From assembly GCA_020438665.1 (NCBI GenBank), contig JAGQUE010000062.1, forward strand, positions 1 to 23,505: 23,505 nt of DNA, given 5' to 3'. The notes beneath the pieces were generated by a model. That model worked only from the letters and a program-made list of their open reading frames with translations. It did not search any database and was not told where the DNA came from. Source of the stretch: Nocardioidaceae bacterium (GTDB taxonomy: Bacteria > Actinomycetota > Actinomycetes > Propionibacteriales > Nocardioidaceae). The translations under genes were made by a program, and so were the position numbers. Numbering within the stretch: position 1 is the first letter of the stretch; each line of letters opens with the position of its first letter. Positions 1-8,037 of this stretch are shown one piece after another.

Positions 1-335
1 TCGGCTACTCCGACGAGGACGGCACCGAGGCGGCCTCCTATGACGGCAAGCTCGACGAGGACGAGATCCGGGCCCGGGTCGAGCGGGTGTCGTCGCTGGT
101 CGACGAGGTGACCGCCGAGCGCGCCGCCGCCCGGCGCGGCGAGGCGATCCGGGTGCTCGTGGAGACCGTCGACGGCGCCTCCGTCGAGGGTCGGGCCGAC
201 CACCAGGGCCCCGAGGTGGACGGGTCCACCACAATGGAGGTCGAGGGGGTCCACGTCGGCGACCTGGTGGCCGCCGTGGTCGTGGGCTCCGAGGGCGCCG
301 ACCTCGACGCCCGACCGATCGGAGCAGCACGATGA
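1..335 (+). CDS. rimO: RimO, ribosomal protein S12 methylthiotransferase (3' end only)
   Basis: This is the C-terminal ~110 codons of a MiaB/RimO-family radical-SAM enzyme, read in the frame that starts at base 3. RimO adds a methylthio group to an aspartate of ribosomal protein S12. What is visible is the end of the radical-SAM region (GYSDEDGTEA, then a KLDEDEIRARVERVSSLVDE stretch) followed by the TRAM domain, with VEGRADHQGPEVDG and a closing VGDLVAAVVVGSEGADLDA. These phrases are typical of actinobacterial RimO rather than MiaB. The catalytic Cys clusters lie upstream of the window. The TGA stop overlaps the pgsA ATG as ATGA, so the two genes are probably translationally coupled, matching the common actinobacterial rimO-pgsA order. 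Confidence 0.9.
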   Translation, partial: GYSDEDGTEAASYDGKLDEDEIRARVERVSSLVDEVTAERAAARRGEAIRVLVETVDGASVEGRADHQGPEVDGSTTMEVEGVHVGDLVAAVVVGSEGADLDARPIGAAR

Positions 336-967
336 GCCAGACGCCGGCGACCAGCAACCTCAACCTGCCCAACGTGCTGACCACCTTGCGGATCGTGATG
401 GTGCCGTTCTTCGGATGGGCGCTGCTCGTCGACGGCGGAGACTCGATCACGTGGCGCATCGTGGCGGCCGTGATCTTCGTCGCCGGGATGATCACCGACA
501 AGATCGACGGCGACATCGCCCGGGCCCGCAACCTGGTCACCAACTTCGGCAAGATCGCCGACCCGATCGCCGACAAGGCGATCACCGGAATGGCCTTCGT
601 GGGGCTGTCGATCACCGGCGACATCTGGTGGTGGGTGACGATCGTGGTGCTGCTCCGCGAGTGGAGCGTGACGCTGCTGCGGCTGTCGGTCCTCAAGCAC
701 GTCGTCATCGCGGCAGCGATGAGCGGCAAGGTCAAGACCACGCTCCAGGCGATCGCGCTGACGGGACTCAGCCTGCCGCTGCCTCACGGCGACGCCCACG
801 GCGGCGCCTTCGACGTGTTCGGCGTCCCCGGCACGGTGCTGTTCTATCTCGCCCAGGTGGCCCTGGCCGCCGCGGTCGCGATGACGCTGTGGTCGGGGTT
901 CGAGTTCTTCCGCGACGTCTGGCAGCAACGTCACGCGCTGAACGGTCAGCGCCCCGACGCAACCTGA
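332..967 (+). CDS. pgsA: CDP-diacylglycerol-glycerol-3-phosphate 3-phosphatidyltransferase
   Basis: This 211-residue integral membrane protein catalyses the committed step of phosphatidylglycerol synthesis, from CDP-diacylglycerol and glycerol-3-phosphate. The complete CDP-alcohol phosphatidyltransferase signature is present: D56-x2-D59-G60-x2-A63-R64-x8-G73-x3-D77-x3-D81, the metal- and substrate-binding aspartates of the family. The N-terminal NLPNVLTTLRI phrase and several hydrophobic segments (about 20-35, 43-55, 84-110, 150-185) fit PgsA. The ATG overlaps the rimO stop, and a GGAGC sequence upstream inside rimO can serve as ribosome binding site. In many actinobacteria pncC/cinA and clgR follow directly. 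Here a 6.5-kb pair of secreted enzymes intervenes. PgsA-type phosphatidylinositol-phosphate synthases share the motif, but rimO linkage favours phosphatidylglycerophosphate synthase. Confidence 0.9.
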   Translation: MSQTPATSNLNLPNVLTTLRIVMVPFFGWALLVDGGDSITWRIVAAVIFVAGMITDKIDGDIARARNLVTNFGKIADPIADKAITGMAFVGLSITGDIWWWVTIVVLLREWSVTLLRLSVLKHVVIAAAMSGKVKTTLQAIALTGLSLPLPHGDAHGGAFDVFGVPGTVLFYLAQVALAAAVAMTLWSGFEFFRDVWQQRHALNGQRPDAT

Positions 968-1025
968 GGGAAGCCAGTCGCCCGGCAGCTCGCCGCGCCG
1001 GAGGGCCGCGTCACCGCATGGTCAC

Positions 1026-1041
1026 CCCGAATTCGTTCGGG
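1026..1041 (+). terminator. Hairpin after pgsA
   Basis: Bases 1026-1031 (CCCGAA) pair perfectly with 1036-1041 (TTCGGG) around a TTCG tetraloop. It lies 60 bp past the pgsA stop and directly precedes a second, stronger hairpin. There is no U-tract, so its role as a terminator is inferred from position. Confidence 0.5.
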
Positions 1042-1042
1042 A

Positions 1043-1066
1043 GGGGGTGGCCGAAGGACCACCCCC
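1043..1066 (+). terminator. Second GC-rich hairpin between pgsA and the 5'-nucleotidase gene
   Basis: GGGGGTGG (1043-1050) pairs perfectly with CCACCCCC (1059-1066) around an 8-base loop. It sits one base after the first hairpin and about 50 bp before the 5'-nucleotidase start, so the tandem pair may separate the rimO-pgsA transcript from the secreted-enzyme genes. No run of T follows. Confidence 0.5.
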
Positions 1067-1118
1067 CATGGTTAAGGTGACCGCACCATTTGCTTTTCGC
1101 CTCCGTGAAAGGTCTCCC

Positions 1119-3710
1119 GTGCGCGCTACTCCGCAACTCCGTGGTCTCGGGGCACTGCGTCGACGGGCGGTGGCCACCACCGTCGCCGCCGCTGTCGTCC
1201 TGGCCCCCGTGGCCCTCCTCCTGCCGGCGTCGCCGGCCCACGCCGCCGATGGCGACGTCACCATCAACCTGCTCCTGTCCAACGACTTCCACGGCCGGAT
1301 CAACAACAACACGGTCAAGTGGGCGTGGAAGATCGAGGACCTGCGGACCAACACCGTCGCCGACGGGGGTCTCCTCATCGGCGCGGGCGACATGATCGGC
1401 GCCTCCGAGTTCGCCTCGGCGGTCCAGGAGGACCAGCCCACGATCGACGTGATGAACGCGATCGGGCTCGACGCGTCCGCCGTCGGCAACCACGAGTTCG
1501 ACCGCGGGTGGGACGACCTTCGCAACCGGGTGATCGACAACGGCGCCAACGCCGCCTGGGACTACCTCGGCGCCAACGTCTATGAGAAGGGCACGACCAA
1601 CCCGGTCCTGCCGCCCTTCATGACCTATGACATCAACGGCGTGACCGTCGGTGTGATCGGTGCCGTCACCGCCGAGACGACGTCGCTGGTGAGCCCGGCC
1701 GGCATCTCGACGCTCGACTTCGGTGACCCGATCGAGGCGGTCAACCGCGTCGCGGCCGATCTGACCGACGGCGACGGCGCCAACGGAGAGGCCGACGTCA
1801 TCGTGGCGACGTTCCACCAGGGTGCCGAGGTTGGCGCCGGCTCCGACTTCGACACCGAGGTCGCCAAGGGCGGCGAGTTCGCCGAGATGGCCAACCTCAA
1901 CCCGGCCGTCGACGTCGTCTTCAACGGCCACACCCACCAGACCTATGCCTGGGACGCGCCCAACCTGGGCGGTGACCTCGCGACGCGTCCGTTCCTCCAG
2001 ACCGGCTCCTACGGGTCCAACATCGGCCAGGTCGTGCTGACCTACAACACGACGGCCGACGCCGTCACGGGCTACACCGTGGCCAACCAGGCCGTTCCGA
2101 CCTCGGGCGTCAACGCCGACCTCGTCGCGCAGTACCCGAGTGTGCTGGGACCGATCGACACGACGGTCACCGACGCCCTCGCCTATGCCGCCTCGATCGG
2201 CAACGAGCCCATCGCCGAGCAGACGTCGGACATCACGACGGCGTTCTCGGCCGGCTCCTATGTCGATGGCAGCTACACCGGCGGCACCCGCGATGACCGC
2301 GCCTCGGAGTCCACGATGGGCGACCTCGTCGCCAACGCACTGCGCGACGGCATCCCCGCCGACATGGGGACGCCCGACCTCGGCATCGTCAACCCGGGTG
2401 GCCTGCGCAACGAGTTCTACTACGCGGCCGACACCTCGACCAACCCCAACAACACCGACGGTGTCATCACCTACTCCGAGGCCAACAACGTCCTGCCCTT
2501 CATCAACAACATCTGGCTGGTCGACCTCACCGGCGCCCAGCTCAAGACGGTGCTCGAACAGCAGTGGCAGCGAGACGCCAGCGGCAACGTGCCCTCGCGG
2601 CCCTATCTGATGCTCGGGCTGTCCGACAACGTCACCGTGACCCGTGACCCGTCCCGCGACGAGGGTGACCGGATCACCTCGGTCACCATCGACGGCCAGC
2701 CGCTGTCCATGACCAAGCACTACTCGGTCTCGACGTTCTCGTTCCTGGCGACCGGAGGCGACAACTTCCGGGCCTTCACCGAGGGCACGTCCAAGGACAC
2801 CGGCCTCATCGACCGCGACCTGTGGATCAGCTATCTGCAGGACCGGGCACTGCTGGCGCCCGACTTCGCGCGCCAGCAGATCGACGAGAGCGGCATGCCG
2901 GCCACGGTGTCGCCGGGCGACCAGGTGACGTTCACGCTGGACAAGCTCGACCTCACCTCGCTCGGTGCCCCCGAGAACACCTCGGTCAAGCTCTATGCCC
3001 GGACGGCGTCCAGCCAGATCGACCTCGGCACGTTCCCGGTGACCGACGGTATGGCCACGATCGACCTGCTCGTGCCGGCCAAGGTGCCCAACCGGTCGCC
3101 ACTGGTCGTCATGGCGCTCCCGTCGATGACCATGGCCGGCAAGGGGCTGACCGCATCCACGGTCACTGCCACGGCCGACCCGATCACCTATGGTGCGGCC
3201 GGGGCCGTCGAGGTCACCGTCGACCCCGTGGCCGCGACCGGCTCGGTCGACGTCCTGGACGGGGCGGACGTGATCGGGACGGGGACCCTGACCGCTGGCG
3301 CCGCCAGCATCCTGGTCCCGGCCGGAACGCTCTCGCCGGGCAGCCACTCGCTGATCGTCAGCTATGGCGGTGACGCCACCACGGCCGGTGCCTCCACGGC
3401 CGTCACCGTCGAGGTCACCAAGGCAACGCCGACGATCTCGATCAAGACCAAGCCGGCCAAGGTCGTGGTCAAGAAGACCAGGCCCAGGGTGATGGTCACG
3501 GTCGCCGGCGCCGGGGACACCCCGACGGGCTCGGTCGCGGTCATCACCGGTGGTCGCACCTATGTGGTCGACCTGGTCGCCGGCAAGGCGTCCGTCCGCG
3601 TCGGGCCGTTCGCCAAGACCGGAAACCGGTCGGTCGTCATCCGCTACTTCGGTGACGACCTCTACAAGACCGCCAAGAAGACGACCACGATCAAGGTCGT
3701 CAAGAAGTAG
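1119..3710 (+). CDS. Secreted 5'-nucleotidase / metallophosphatase with basic Ig-like tail
   Basis: This 863-residue exported enzyme is predicted to hydrolyse nucleotides to nucleosides and phosphate outside the cell. The GTG at 1119 is chosen because GAAAGG stands 6-7 bases upstream and the product begins with a clean Sec signal (basic stretch, hydrophobic core about 17-36, AHA cleavage near residue 41). The calcineurin-like metallophosphatase domain carries NDFH (D56, H58), GD (D91), GNHEFD (N124, H125), H233 and GHTH (H271, H273). The 5'-nucleotidase C-terminal domain follows, with NPGGLRN (425-431) and ATGGDNF (544-550), corresponding to the UshA nucleoside-binding region. After residue about 585 come Ig-like domains, ending in a Lys-rich module (about 770-863). 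No LPxTG or membrane anchor is seen. The extracellular nuclease follows downstream after a terminator. Confidence 0.88.
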   Translation: MRATPQLRGLGALRRRAVATTVAAAVVLAPVALLLPASPAHAADGDVTINLLLSNDFHGRINNNTVKWAWKIEDLRTNTVADGGLLIGAGDMIGASEFASAVQEDQPTIDVMNAIGLDASAVGNHEFDRGWDDLRNRVIDNGANAAWDYLGANVYEKGTTNPVLPPFMTYDINGVTVGVIGAVTAETTSLVSPAGISTLDFGDPIEAVNRVAADLTDGDGANGEADVIVATFHQGAEVGAGSDFDTEVAKGGEFAEMANLNPAVDVVFNGHTHQTYAWDAPNLGGDLATRPFLQTGSYGSNIGQVVLTYNTTADAVTGYTVANQAVPTSGVNADLVAQYPSVLGPIDTTVTDALAYAASIGNEPIAEQTSDITTAFSAGSYVDGSYTGGTRDDRASESTMGDLVANALRDGIPADMGTPDLGIVNPGGLRNEFYYAADTSTNPNNTDGVITYSEANNVLPFINNIWLVDLTGAQLKTVLEQQWQRDASGNVPSRPYLMLGLSDNVTVTRDPSRDEGDRITSVTIDGQPLSMTKHYSVSTFSFLATGGDNFRAFTEGTSKDTGLIDRDLWISYLQDRALLAPDFARQQIDESGMPATVSPGDQVTFTLDKLDLTSLGAPENTSVKLYARTASSQIDLGTFPVTDGMATIDLLVPAKVPNRSPLVVMALPSMTMAGKGLTASTVTATADPITYGAAGAVEVTVDPVAATGSVDVLDGADVIGTGTLTAGAASILVPAGTLSPGSHSLIVSYGGDATTAGASTAVTVEVTKATPTISIKTKPAKVVVKKTRPRVMVTVAGAGDTPTGSVAVITGGRTYVVDLVAGKASVRVGPFAKTGNRSVVIRYFGDDLYKTAKKTTTIKVVKK

Positions 3711-3716
3711 CGCCCC

Positions 3717-3752
3717 GGCCGGGGAGGGGTGCACGCGAACCCCTCCCCGGCC
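3717..3752 (+). terminator. Strong intrinsic-type terminator hairpin
   Basis: A perfect 14-bp stem, 3717-3730 (GGCCGGGGAGGGGT) with 3739-3752, closes an 8-base loop. It begins 6 bp after the 5'-nucleotidase stop and is followed by a short GTTTCCC. It separates the two secreted-enzyme genes, suggesting that the nuclease has its own transcription start, or that read-through is controlled here. Confidence 0.75.
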
Positions 3753-3801
3753 CTCCGTTTCCCGCCCGAGGACTCATCGGGCCCCTCTCGTTCGGAGAAC
3801 C

Positions 3802-6800
3802 ATGTCAACCACGCGCAGGTTCCTCGCCGCCCTCACCGGGGCGACACTCGGCATCGCCGCCCTCGCCGTCACCCCGGCGCAGGCCAACCCCGCCGGAACC
3901 GGCCTCGTCATCAGCGAGGTCTTCGGGGCCGGCGGCAACAACGGCGCCCTCATCAACGCCGATTTCGTCGAGCTCTACAACCCCACCGACGGCGCGATCG
4001 ACCTCAACGGGCTGTCGATCCACTACCGGGCCCTCGCGGGTGCCTCCGGTGGCGCTCCCTATGCACTCGCCGGCGAGGTGCCCTCCCACGCCCACTGGCT
4101 GATCCAGATGGGTGCCGTGGGCGCCAACGGCGCGGCGCTCCCGACCCCGGACTCGGTCGCCCTGCCGTCGTTCTCCATGGCCGGACCCGGCGGCCAGGTC
4201 TACCTCCTCAACGGGACAACGGAGATCACGACCAACGGCGACACGGTCGGCAACCCGCTCGTCGTCGACATGGTCGGGCTCAACAACTCGACGTCCTTCG
4301 AGACCGCGTCCGGACCGACCACGACCGGTGACCTTTCGGCCAACCGCGACGCGTCCGGCACCGACACCGACAACAACGCTGCCGACTTCACCCTGGCGGC
4401 TCCGACGCCGACCAACAGCGGCACCTCGAGCGGAGGTGGCACCACCGCGGCGACGATCGCCGAGATCCAGGGCGAGGACGCCCAGGTGAGCCCGTTCCTC
4501 GGCGAGTCCGTGGTCACCGAGGGCGTCGTCACCGCCGTCTATGCGACCGGAGGCCTCAATGGCTTCTACATGCAGACCGCCGGCACCGGCGGAGGCACCG
4601 ACGCCACCCCCGGCGCCTCCGACGGCATCTTCGTCTTCGGCAGCGCCGCGACCGCCGTGGCACTCGTGCCCGGCGACCTGGTCGAGGTGACCGCCGACGT
4701 CGCCGAGTTCGCGGGAGAGACCGAGCTGACGCCCACGACCGGAGGCGTCGTGGTCCTGGCTGAGGAGCACGCGCCGGTGACCGCCCTCGTCGGGCCCTAT
4801 CCGAGCACCGAGTCCGACCGGGAGGCGCACGAGGGTGAGCTGTTGGCGCCCACGGACGACTTCGTCGTCACCGACAACTACGCCACCAACCAGTACGGCG
4901 AGATCGGCTTGGCAGCGGGCGGGCAACAGCTGCGCCAGCCGACCGACGTGGCCGATGCCCAGGACACCGACGCCATCGCGGCGGTGGTCGCCGACAACGC
5001 CGCCCGCGGGGTGGTCCTCGACGACGCGACCAGCATCAACTACCTCAGCGCCGCCAACCAGGCCACGCCGATGCCCTGGCTCACCCCGACCAATCCGGTC
5101 CGGATCGGGTCGGCTGCCACGCTCCACCAGCCGGTGGTGCTGAGCTACCGCAACAGCACGTGGAAGTTCCTGCCGACCCAACCCGTCACCGATGACGGGG
5201 CGGCGGTCGTCACGTTCAGCGACACCCGCACGGCCAACCAGACCCCGCAGCCGGTGGGCGGCGACCTGACGCTGGGCACCTTCAACGTGCTCAACTACTT
5301 CAACACCACAGGCGAGGAGTGGGTGACCTCCGGCCGCGGCACCTGCACCTACTACAACGACCGCACCGGGAGCCCGGTGAGCGACAACACCTGCACCAAC
5401 AACGGCCCTCGCGGCGCCGCCCAGTCCTCGGGAGGCACCGACCTGAGCGACCCGACGGCCGACCTCGAACGACAGCAGACCAAGATCGTGCGCGCCATCA
5501 ACGCCACGGACGCCGACATCCTGTCACTGGAGGAGATCGAGAACTCCGTCGCCCTCGGCGAGGCCGATCGCGACGATGCCCTCGCCTCGCTGGTCGACGC
5601 GCTCAATGCCGACGCGGGGACGACGAGATGGGCCTACGCCCCGTCACCGGCCGCGGTCGATCTCCCCGGCGTGGCCGAGCAGGACGTCATCCGGACGGCC
5701 TTCATCTACAACCCCGGGACCGTCGACCTTGTGGGCGACTCCGTCGTGCTGACCGACGAGCCCGCCTTCGCCGACGCCCGCGAGCCCCTCGCCCAGGCGT
5801 TCAAGCGCGCCGGCGCACTTCCCTCCGACGCCTTCGTGGTCATCGTCAACCACTTCAAGTCCAAGGGGTCGGGGGACGACGACGGCACCGGCCAGGGGCT
5901 GGCCAACCCCGACCGCATCGCCCAGGCCCAGGCGCTGCTGACCTTCGCCGACTCGGTCGCGACGGCTCGCGACACGACCAAGGTCTTCCTCACGGGCGAC
6001 TTCAACGCCTACACCCAGGAGGACCCGGTCCAGGTGCTCGAGGCCGGCGGGTTCACCAACCTGACCAGCGACGACCCCGGCGACACCAGCTATCAGTTCG
6101 ACGGCATGGCCGGCTCGCTCGACCACGTGTTCGCCAGCGCCGACGCACAGGACCTGGTCTCCGGAGTCGACGTGTGGCAGATCAACGCGGAGGAGGCCGT
6201 GGCCTTCGAGTACAGCCGCTACAACTACAACGCCACGCTGCTCTATGCCGACGACCAGTTCCGCGCGTCCGACCACAACCCCGAGCTGGTGGGGCTCGAT
6301 GTGCCCTATGCCACCGAGGCGACCACGACCGGGGCCACCGTCACTCCCGACACCATCGGCGTCGGCGCGGGGCCTGTCACCATCGACGCCACGGTGTCAG
6401 CTGACAGCGCCACCCCGTCAGGAACGGTCGAGTACTGGGTCGGCGCGGACAAGCTCGGAGAGAGCGTGCTCGACGGGAGCGGCGCCACGTCCTTCGACGC
6501 GGGCCCGTTCGACACCGTGGGATCGGTGACCATCGAGGTCCGCTACCTCGGCGACCCGTCCCACGACCCGTCCTCGACCTCGGTCGAGGTCACGGTCGTG
6601 GCCGGCCAGGCCACCATCACCGCCTCCGCCGCCCCGTCCAGCGTTGAGGTCCTCACGGGCACCAGCACGGTCTCGGTCCTGGTCGAGAGCGACGGCCCGG
6701 ACCCGACCGGCAGCGTCGAGTTCAGCATCGACGGCGATGTCATCGCCACCAGCACCCTGGCGGGTGACGGGACCGCCGAGGCGGTGCTCGGTCCGTTCCC

Positions 6801-7461
6801 CGAGGCCGGGGAGGTCACCATCGACGTCACCTACCTCGGCGACGCCACCACCGGTGGCGCGAGCACAGCCGTCCAGGTGACCGTCGATGCGATCGCTTCG
6901 GCCACGACGCTCGCGCTCGCTCCGGCCAAGGTCACCGTGGGTTCGGGCACGACCACGCTGACCGCCACCGTCACCTCCTCGGCCTCGGTCGCAGGGTCGG
7001 TCGAGTTCCTGGTCGATGGCGACGTGGTCGCCACCGAGCCGGTCACCGGCGGCGTTGCGTCGACCGAGATCGGTCCGTTCGCGGCGGTCGGGTCCGTCCC
7101 GGTCGAGGCCCGGTTCACCGGCAGCCCCACGGTGGCCGGGAGCTCCGACGCGGGCACGGTCCGGGTGGTCAAGGCCAAGCCGGTCATGACGGTGTCCACC
7201 AAGCCCGCCAAGGTGAAGGTCAACAAGACCAAGGTCAAGGTGGCGGTGGCGCTGGCCGCACCGGGCATCCGAGTCTCCGGCACGGTGACGGTCCGAGCGG
7301 GCGGCCGCACCTATGTGGCCACGGTCAACAAGAAGGGCAAGGTGACCGTGACCCTCAAGCCCTTCCGGTCGACCGGTCGCGCGCGGATCACCGTGACCTA
7401 CGGCGGCGATGCCCTCAACACCTCGGTGACCAAGAGGACCACGGTCACGGTGGTGCGCTGA
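3802..7461 (+). CDS. Secreted ExeM/NucH-type extracellular nuclease with lamin-tail and Ig-like repeats
   Basis: This 1219-residue exported protein is predicted to cut extracellular DNA. ATG 3802 has CGGAG 4-8 bases upstream and starts a Sec signal ending TPAQA|NP (cleavage about 28/29). Domains in order: a lamin-tail domain (about 33-175, SEVFG...DFVELYNPT); an OB-fold of the YhcR/ExeM kind (about 215-330, IAEIQGEDAQVSP); an endonuclease/exonuclease/phosphatase core (about 488-832); and four Ig-like repeats (about 840-932, 934-1033, 1034-1123, 1124-1219). Core residues are N495 (GTFNVLNYF), E577/E578 (LEEIEN), N683-H684 (VNHFKSKG), D733/N735 (TGDFNAY), D774-H775 (SLDHVFAS) and D824-H825 (SDHNPEL), so the active site looks intact. 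Two Cys in the CTYYN...NTCTN stretch could form a disulfide. The last repeat is very basic and resembles the tail of the preceding 5'-nucleotidase. Confidence 0.88.
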   Translation: MSTTRRFLAALTGATLGIAALAVTPAQANPAGTGLVISEVFGAGGNNGALINADFVELYNPTDGAIDLNGLSIHYRALAGASGGAPYALAGEVPSHAHWLIQMGAVGANGAALPTPDSVALPSFSMAGPGGQVYLLNGTTEITTNGDTVGNPLVVDMVGLNNSTSFETASGPTTTGDLSANRDASGTDTDNNAADFTLAAPTPTNSGTSSGGGTTAATIAEIQGEDAQVSPFLGESVVTEGVVTAVYATGGLNGFYMQTAGTGGGTDATPGASDGIFVFGSAATAVALVPGDLVEVTADVAEFAGETELTPTTGGVVVLAEEHAPVTALVGPYPSTESDREAHEGELLAPTDDFVVTDNYATNQYGEIGLAAGGQQLRQPTDVADAQDTDAIAAVVADNAARGVVLDDATSINYLSAANQATPMPWLTPTNPVRIGSAATLHQPVVLSYRNSTWKFLPTQPVTDDGAAVVTFSDTRTANQTPQPVGGDLTLGTFNVLNYFNTTGEEWVTSGRGTCTYYNDRTGSPVSDNTCTNNGPRGAAQSSGGTDLSDPTADLERQQTKIVRAINATDADILSLEEIENSVALGEADRDDALASLVDALNADAGTTRWAYAPSPAAVDLPGVAEQDVIRTAFIYNPGTVDLVGDSVVLTDEPAFADAREPLAQAFKRAGALPSDAFVVIVNHFKSKGSGDDDGTGQGLANPDRIAQAQALLTFADSVATARDTTKVFLTGDFNAYTQEDPVQVLEAGGFTNLTSDDPGDTSYQFDGMAGSLDHVFASADAQDLVSGVDVWQINAEEAVAFEYSRYNYNATLLYADDQFRASDHNPELVGLDVPYATEATTTGATVTPDTIGVGAGPVTIDATVSADSATPSGTVEYWVGADKLGESVLDGSGATSFDAGPFDTVGSVTIEVRYLGDPSHDPSSTSVEVTVVAGQATITASAAPSSVEVLTGTSTVSVLVESDGPDPTGSVEFSIDGDVIATSTLAGDGTAEAVLGPFPEAGEVTIDVTYLGDATTGGASTAVQVTVDAIASATTLALAPAKVTVGSGTTTLTATVTSSASVAGSVEFLVDGDVVATEPVTGGVASTEIGPFAAVGSVPVEARFTGSPTVAGSSDAGTVRVVKAKPVMTVSTKPAKVKVNKTKVKVAVALAAPGIRVSGTVTVRAGGRTYVATVNKKGKVTVTLKPFRSTGRARITVTYGGDALNTSVTKRTTVTVVR

Positions 7462-7479
7462 CGTCGGGAGGACTGATAG

Positions 7480-7507
7480 ACCCAGGGTGATGGACCCAAG
7501 GTGATGG
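7480..7507 (+). repeat. 14-bp tandem duplication spanning the pncC start
   Basis: Bases 7480-7493 (ACCCAGGGTGATGG) are repeated at 7494-7507 (ACCCAAGGTGATGG) with one mismatch. Each copy carries GTGATG. Because 14 is not a multiple of three, the first ATG (7490) is in another frame and encodes only four residues (MDPR). Its TGA (7502-7504) overlaps the ATG of pncC at 7504. Confidence 0.8.
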
Positions 7508-7992
7508 ATACGGCCGTGGCACGCCTGCTCGAGCTCCTCAGCGAGCGTCGGGCGACGATCGCCACGGCCGAGTCCATCACGGGCGGTCAGCTCGCCGCCC
7601 GTCTCACTGCGGTGCCGGGGGCGTCACGCTGCTATGTCGGCGGGGTGGTGTCCTATGCGACCGAGGTCAAGACCGTCGTCCTGGGCGTCCCTGAGGACCT
7701 GGTGTCCCAGCACGGCGTCATCTCCGCCGAGTGTGCCCTGGCCATGGCGACCGGCGTACGACGCCTGCTGCGGGCCGACTATGCCCTGAGCACGACCGGG
7801 GTGGCCGGGCCCGACCCGCAGGAGGGCCACCCGCCGGGGACGGTCTTCCTGGGTGTCGCGTCGCCGGAGGGGGAGCTGGCCTTCCCGCTGCTGTTGGACG
7901 GTGACCGGGCGGCGATCCAGGCGGCCACGTGTGACACGGCCGTGGAGTCTCTCCTCGGTGTCTTGCTCCGGGAACATGGTGGTCTCGGGTAG
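7504..7992 (+). CDS. pncC: PncC/CinA C-terminal family nicotinamide-nucleotide amidohydrolase
   Basis: This 162-residue protein of the CinA C-terminal family is predicted to deamidate NMN to nicotinate mononucleotide in pyridine-nucleotide salvage. The hallmark TAESITGG motif is at residues 21-28 and the STTGVAGPDP loop at about 96-105, and the length matches stand-alone CinA-C proteins (about 160). The N-terminal MoCF-like domain of full-length CinA is absent, as is usual in actinobacteria. The start is uncertain: ATG 7504 is preferred because it overlaps the stop of a four-codon leader ORF (TGATG). GTG 7501 is directly adjacent, and GTG 7516 has AAGGTG 12 bases upstream. It lies 42 bp after the nuclease gene, with clgR 45 bp downstream. 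Confidence 0.85.
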   Translation: MDTAVARLLELLSERRATIATAESITGGQLAARLTAVPGASRCYVGGVVSYATEVKTVVLGVPEDLVSQHGVISAECALAMATGVRRLLRADYALSTTGVAGPDPQEGHPPGTVFLGVASPEGELAFPLLLDGDRAAIQAATCDTAVESLLGVLLREHGGLG

Positions 7993-7996
7993 CGTT
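7970..7996 (+). promoter_or_regulatory. Candidate ECF (sigma-E/sigma-H-like) promoter of clgR
   Basis: GGGAAC (7970-7975) and CGTT (7993-7996) are separated by 17 bases, the arrangement of actinobacterial sigma-E/sigma-H-type promoters. It lies at the very 3' end of pncC and would start transcription about 35 bases before the clgR ATG. Mycobacterial clgR is known to be sigma-E dependent, which supports the reading. It is a sequence match only. Confidence 0.5.
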
Positions 7997-8037
7997 GGTC
8001 AATAACCACCCGCGCCACGAGCCGAGAGGATGAACCG

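Noticed and set aside
1070..1082. GGTTAAGGTGACC upstream of the 5'-nucleotidase as a phosphate-regulator (PHO box) site
   Set aside because: Only one half-site with a mismatch to GTTCACC (on the minus strand) is visible, and no second 11-bp repeat in phase. The phosphate-scavenging context makes it tempting but the sequence does not support a call.
1047..1118. Alternative starts of the 5'-nucleotidase at GTG 1047 or ATG 1068
   Set aside because: They begin inside or just after the hairpins without a ribosome binding site and lengthen the signal-peptide n-region unusually. GTG 1119 has GAAAGG at good spacing.
1011..3734. Very long open frame (907 codons) on the minus strand opposite the 5'-nucleotidase gene
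   Set aside because: It is the low-complexity Arg/Gly/Val/Asp-rich mirror of a GC-rich coding frame. The plus-strand product has all metallophosphatase motifs and a signal peptide.
3550..3801. Upstream in-frame extension of the nuclease gene into the 5'-nucleotidase gene
   Set aside because: It crosses the strong terminator hairpin, overlaps the previous gene and has Arg/Ser/Pro-rich noncoding character. ATG 3802 with ribosome binding site and signal peptide is clearly the start.
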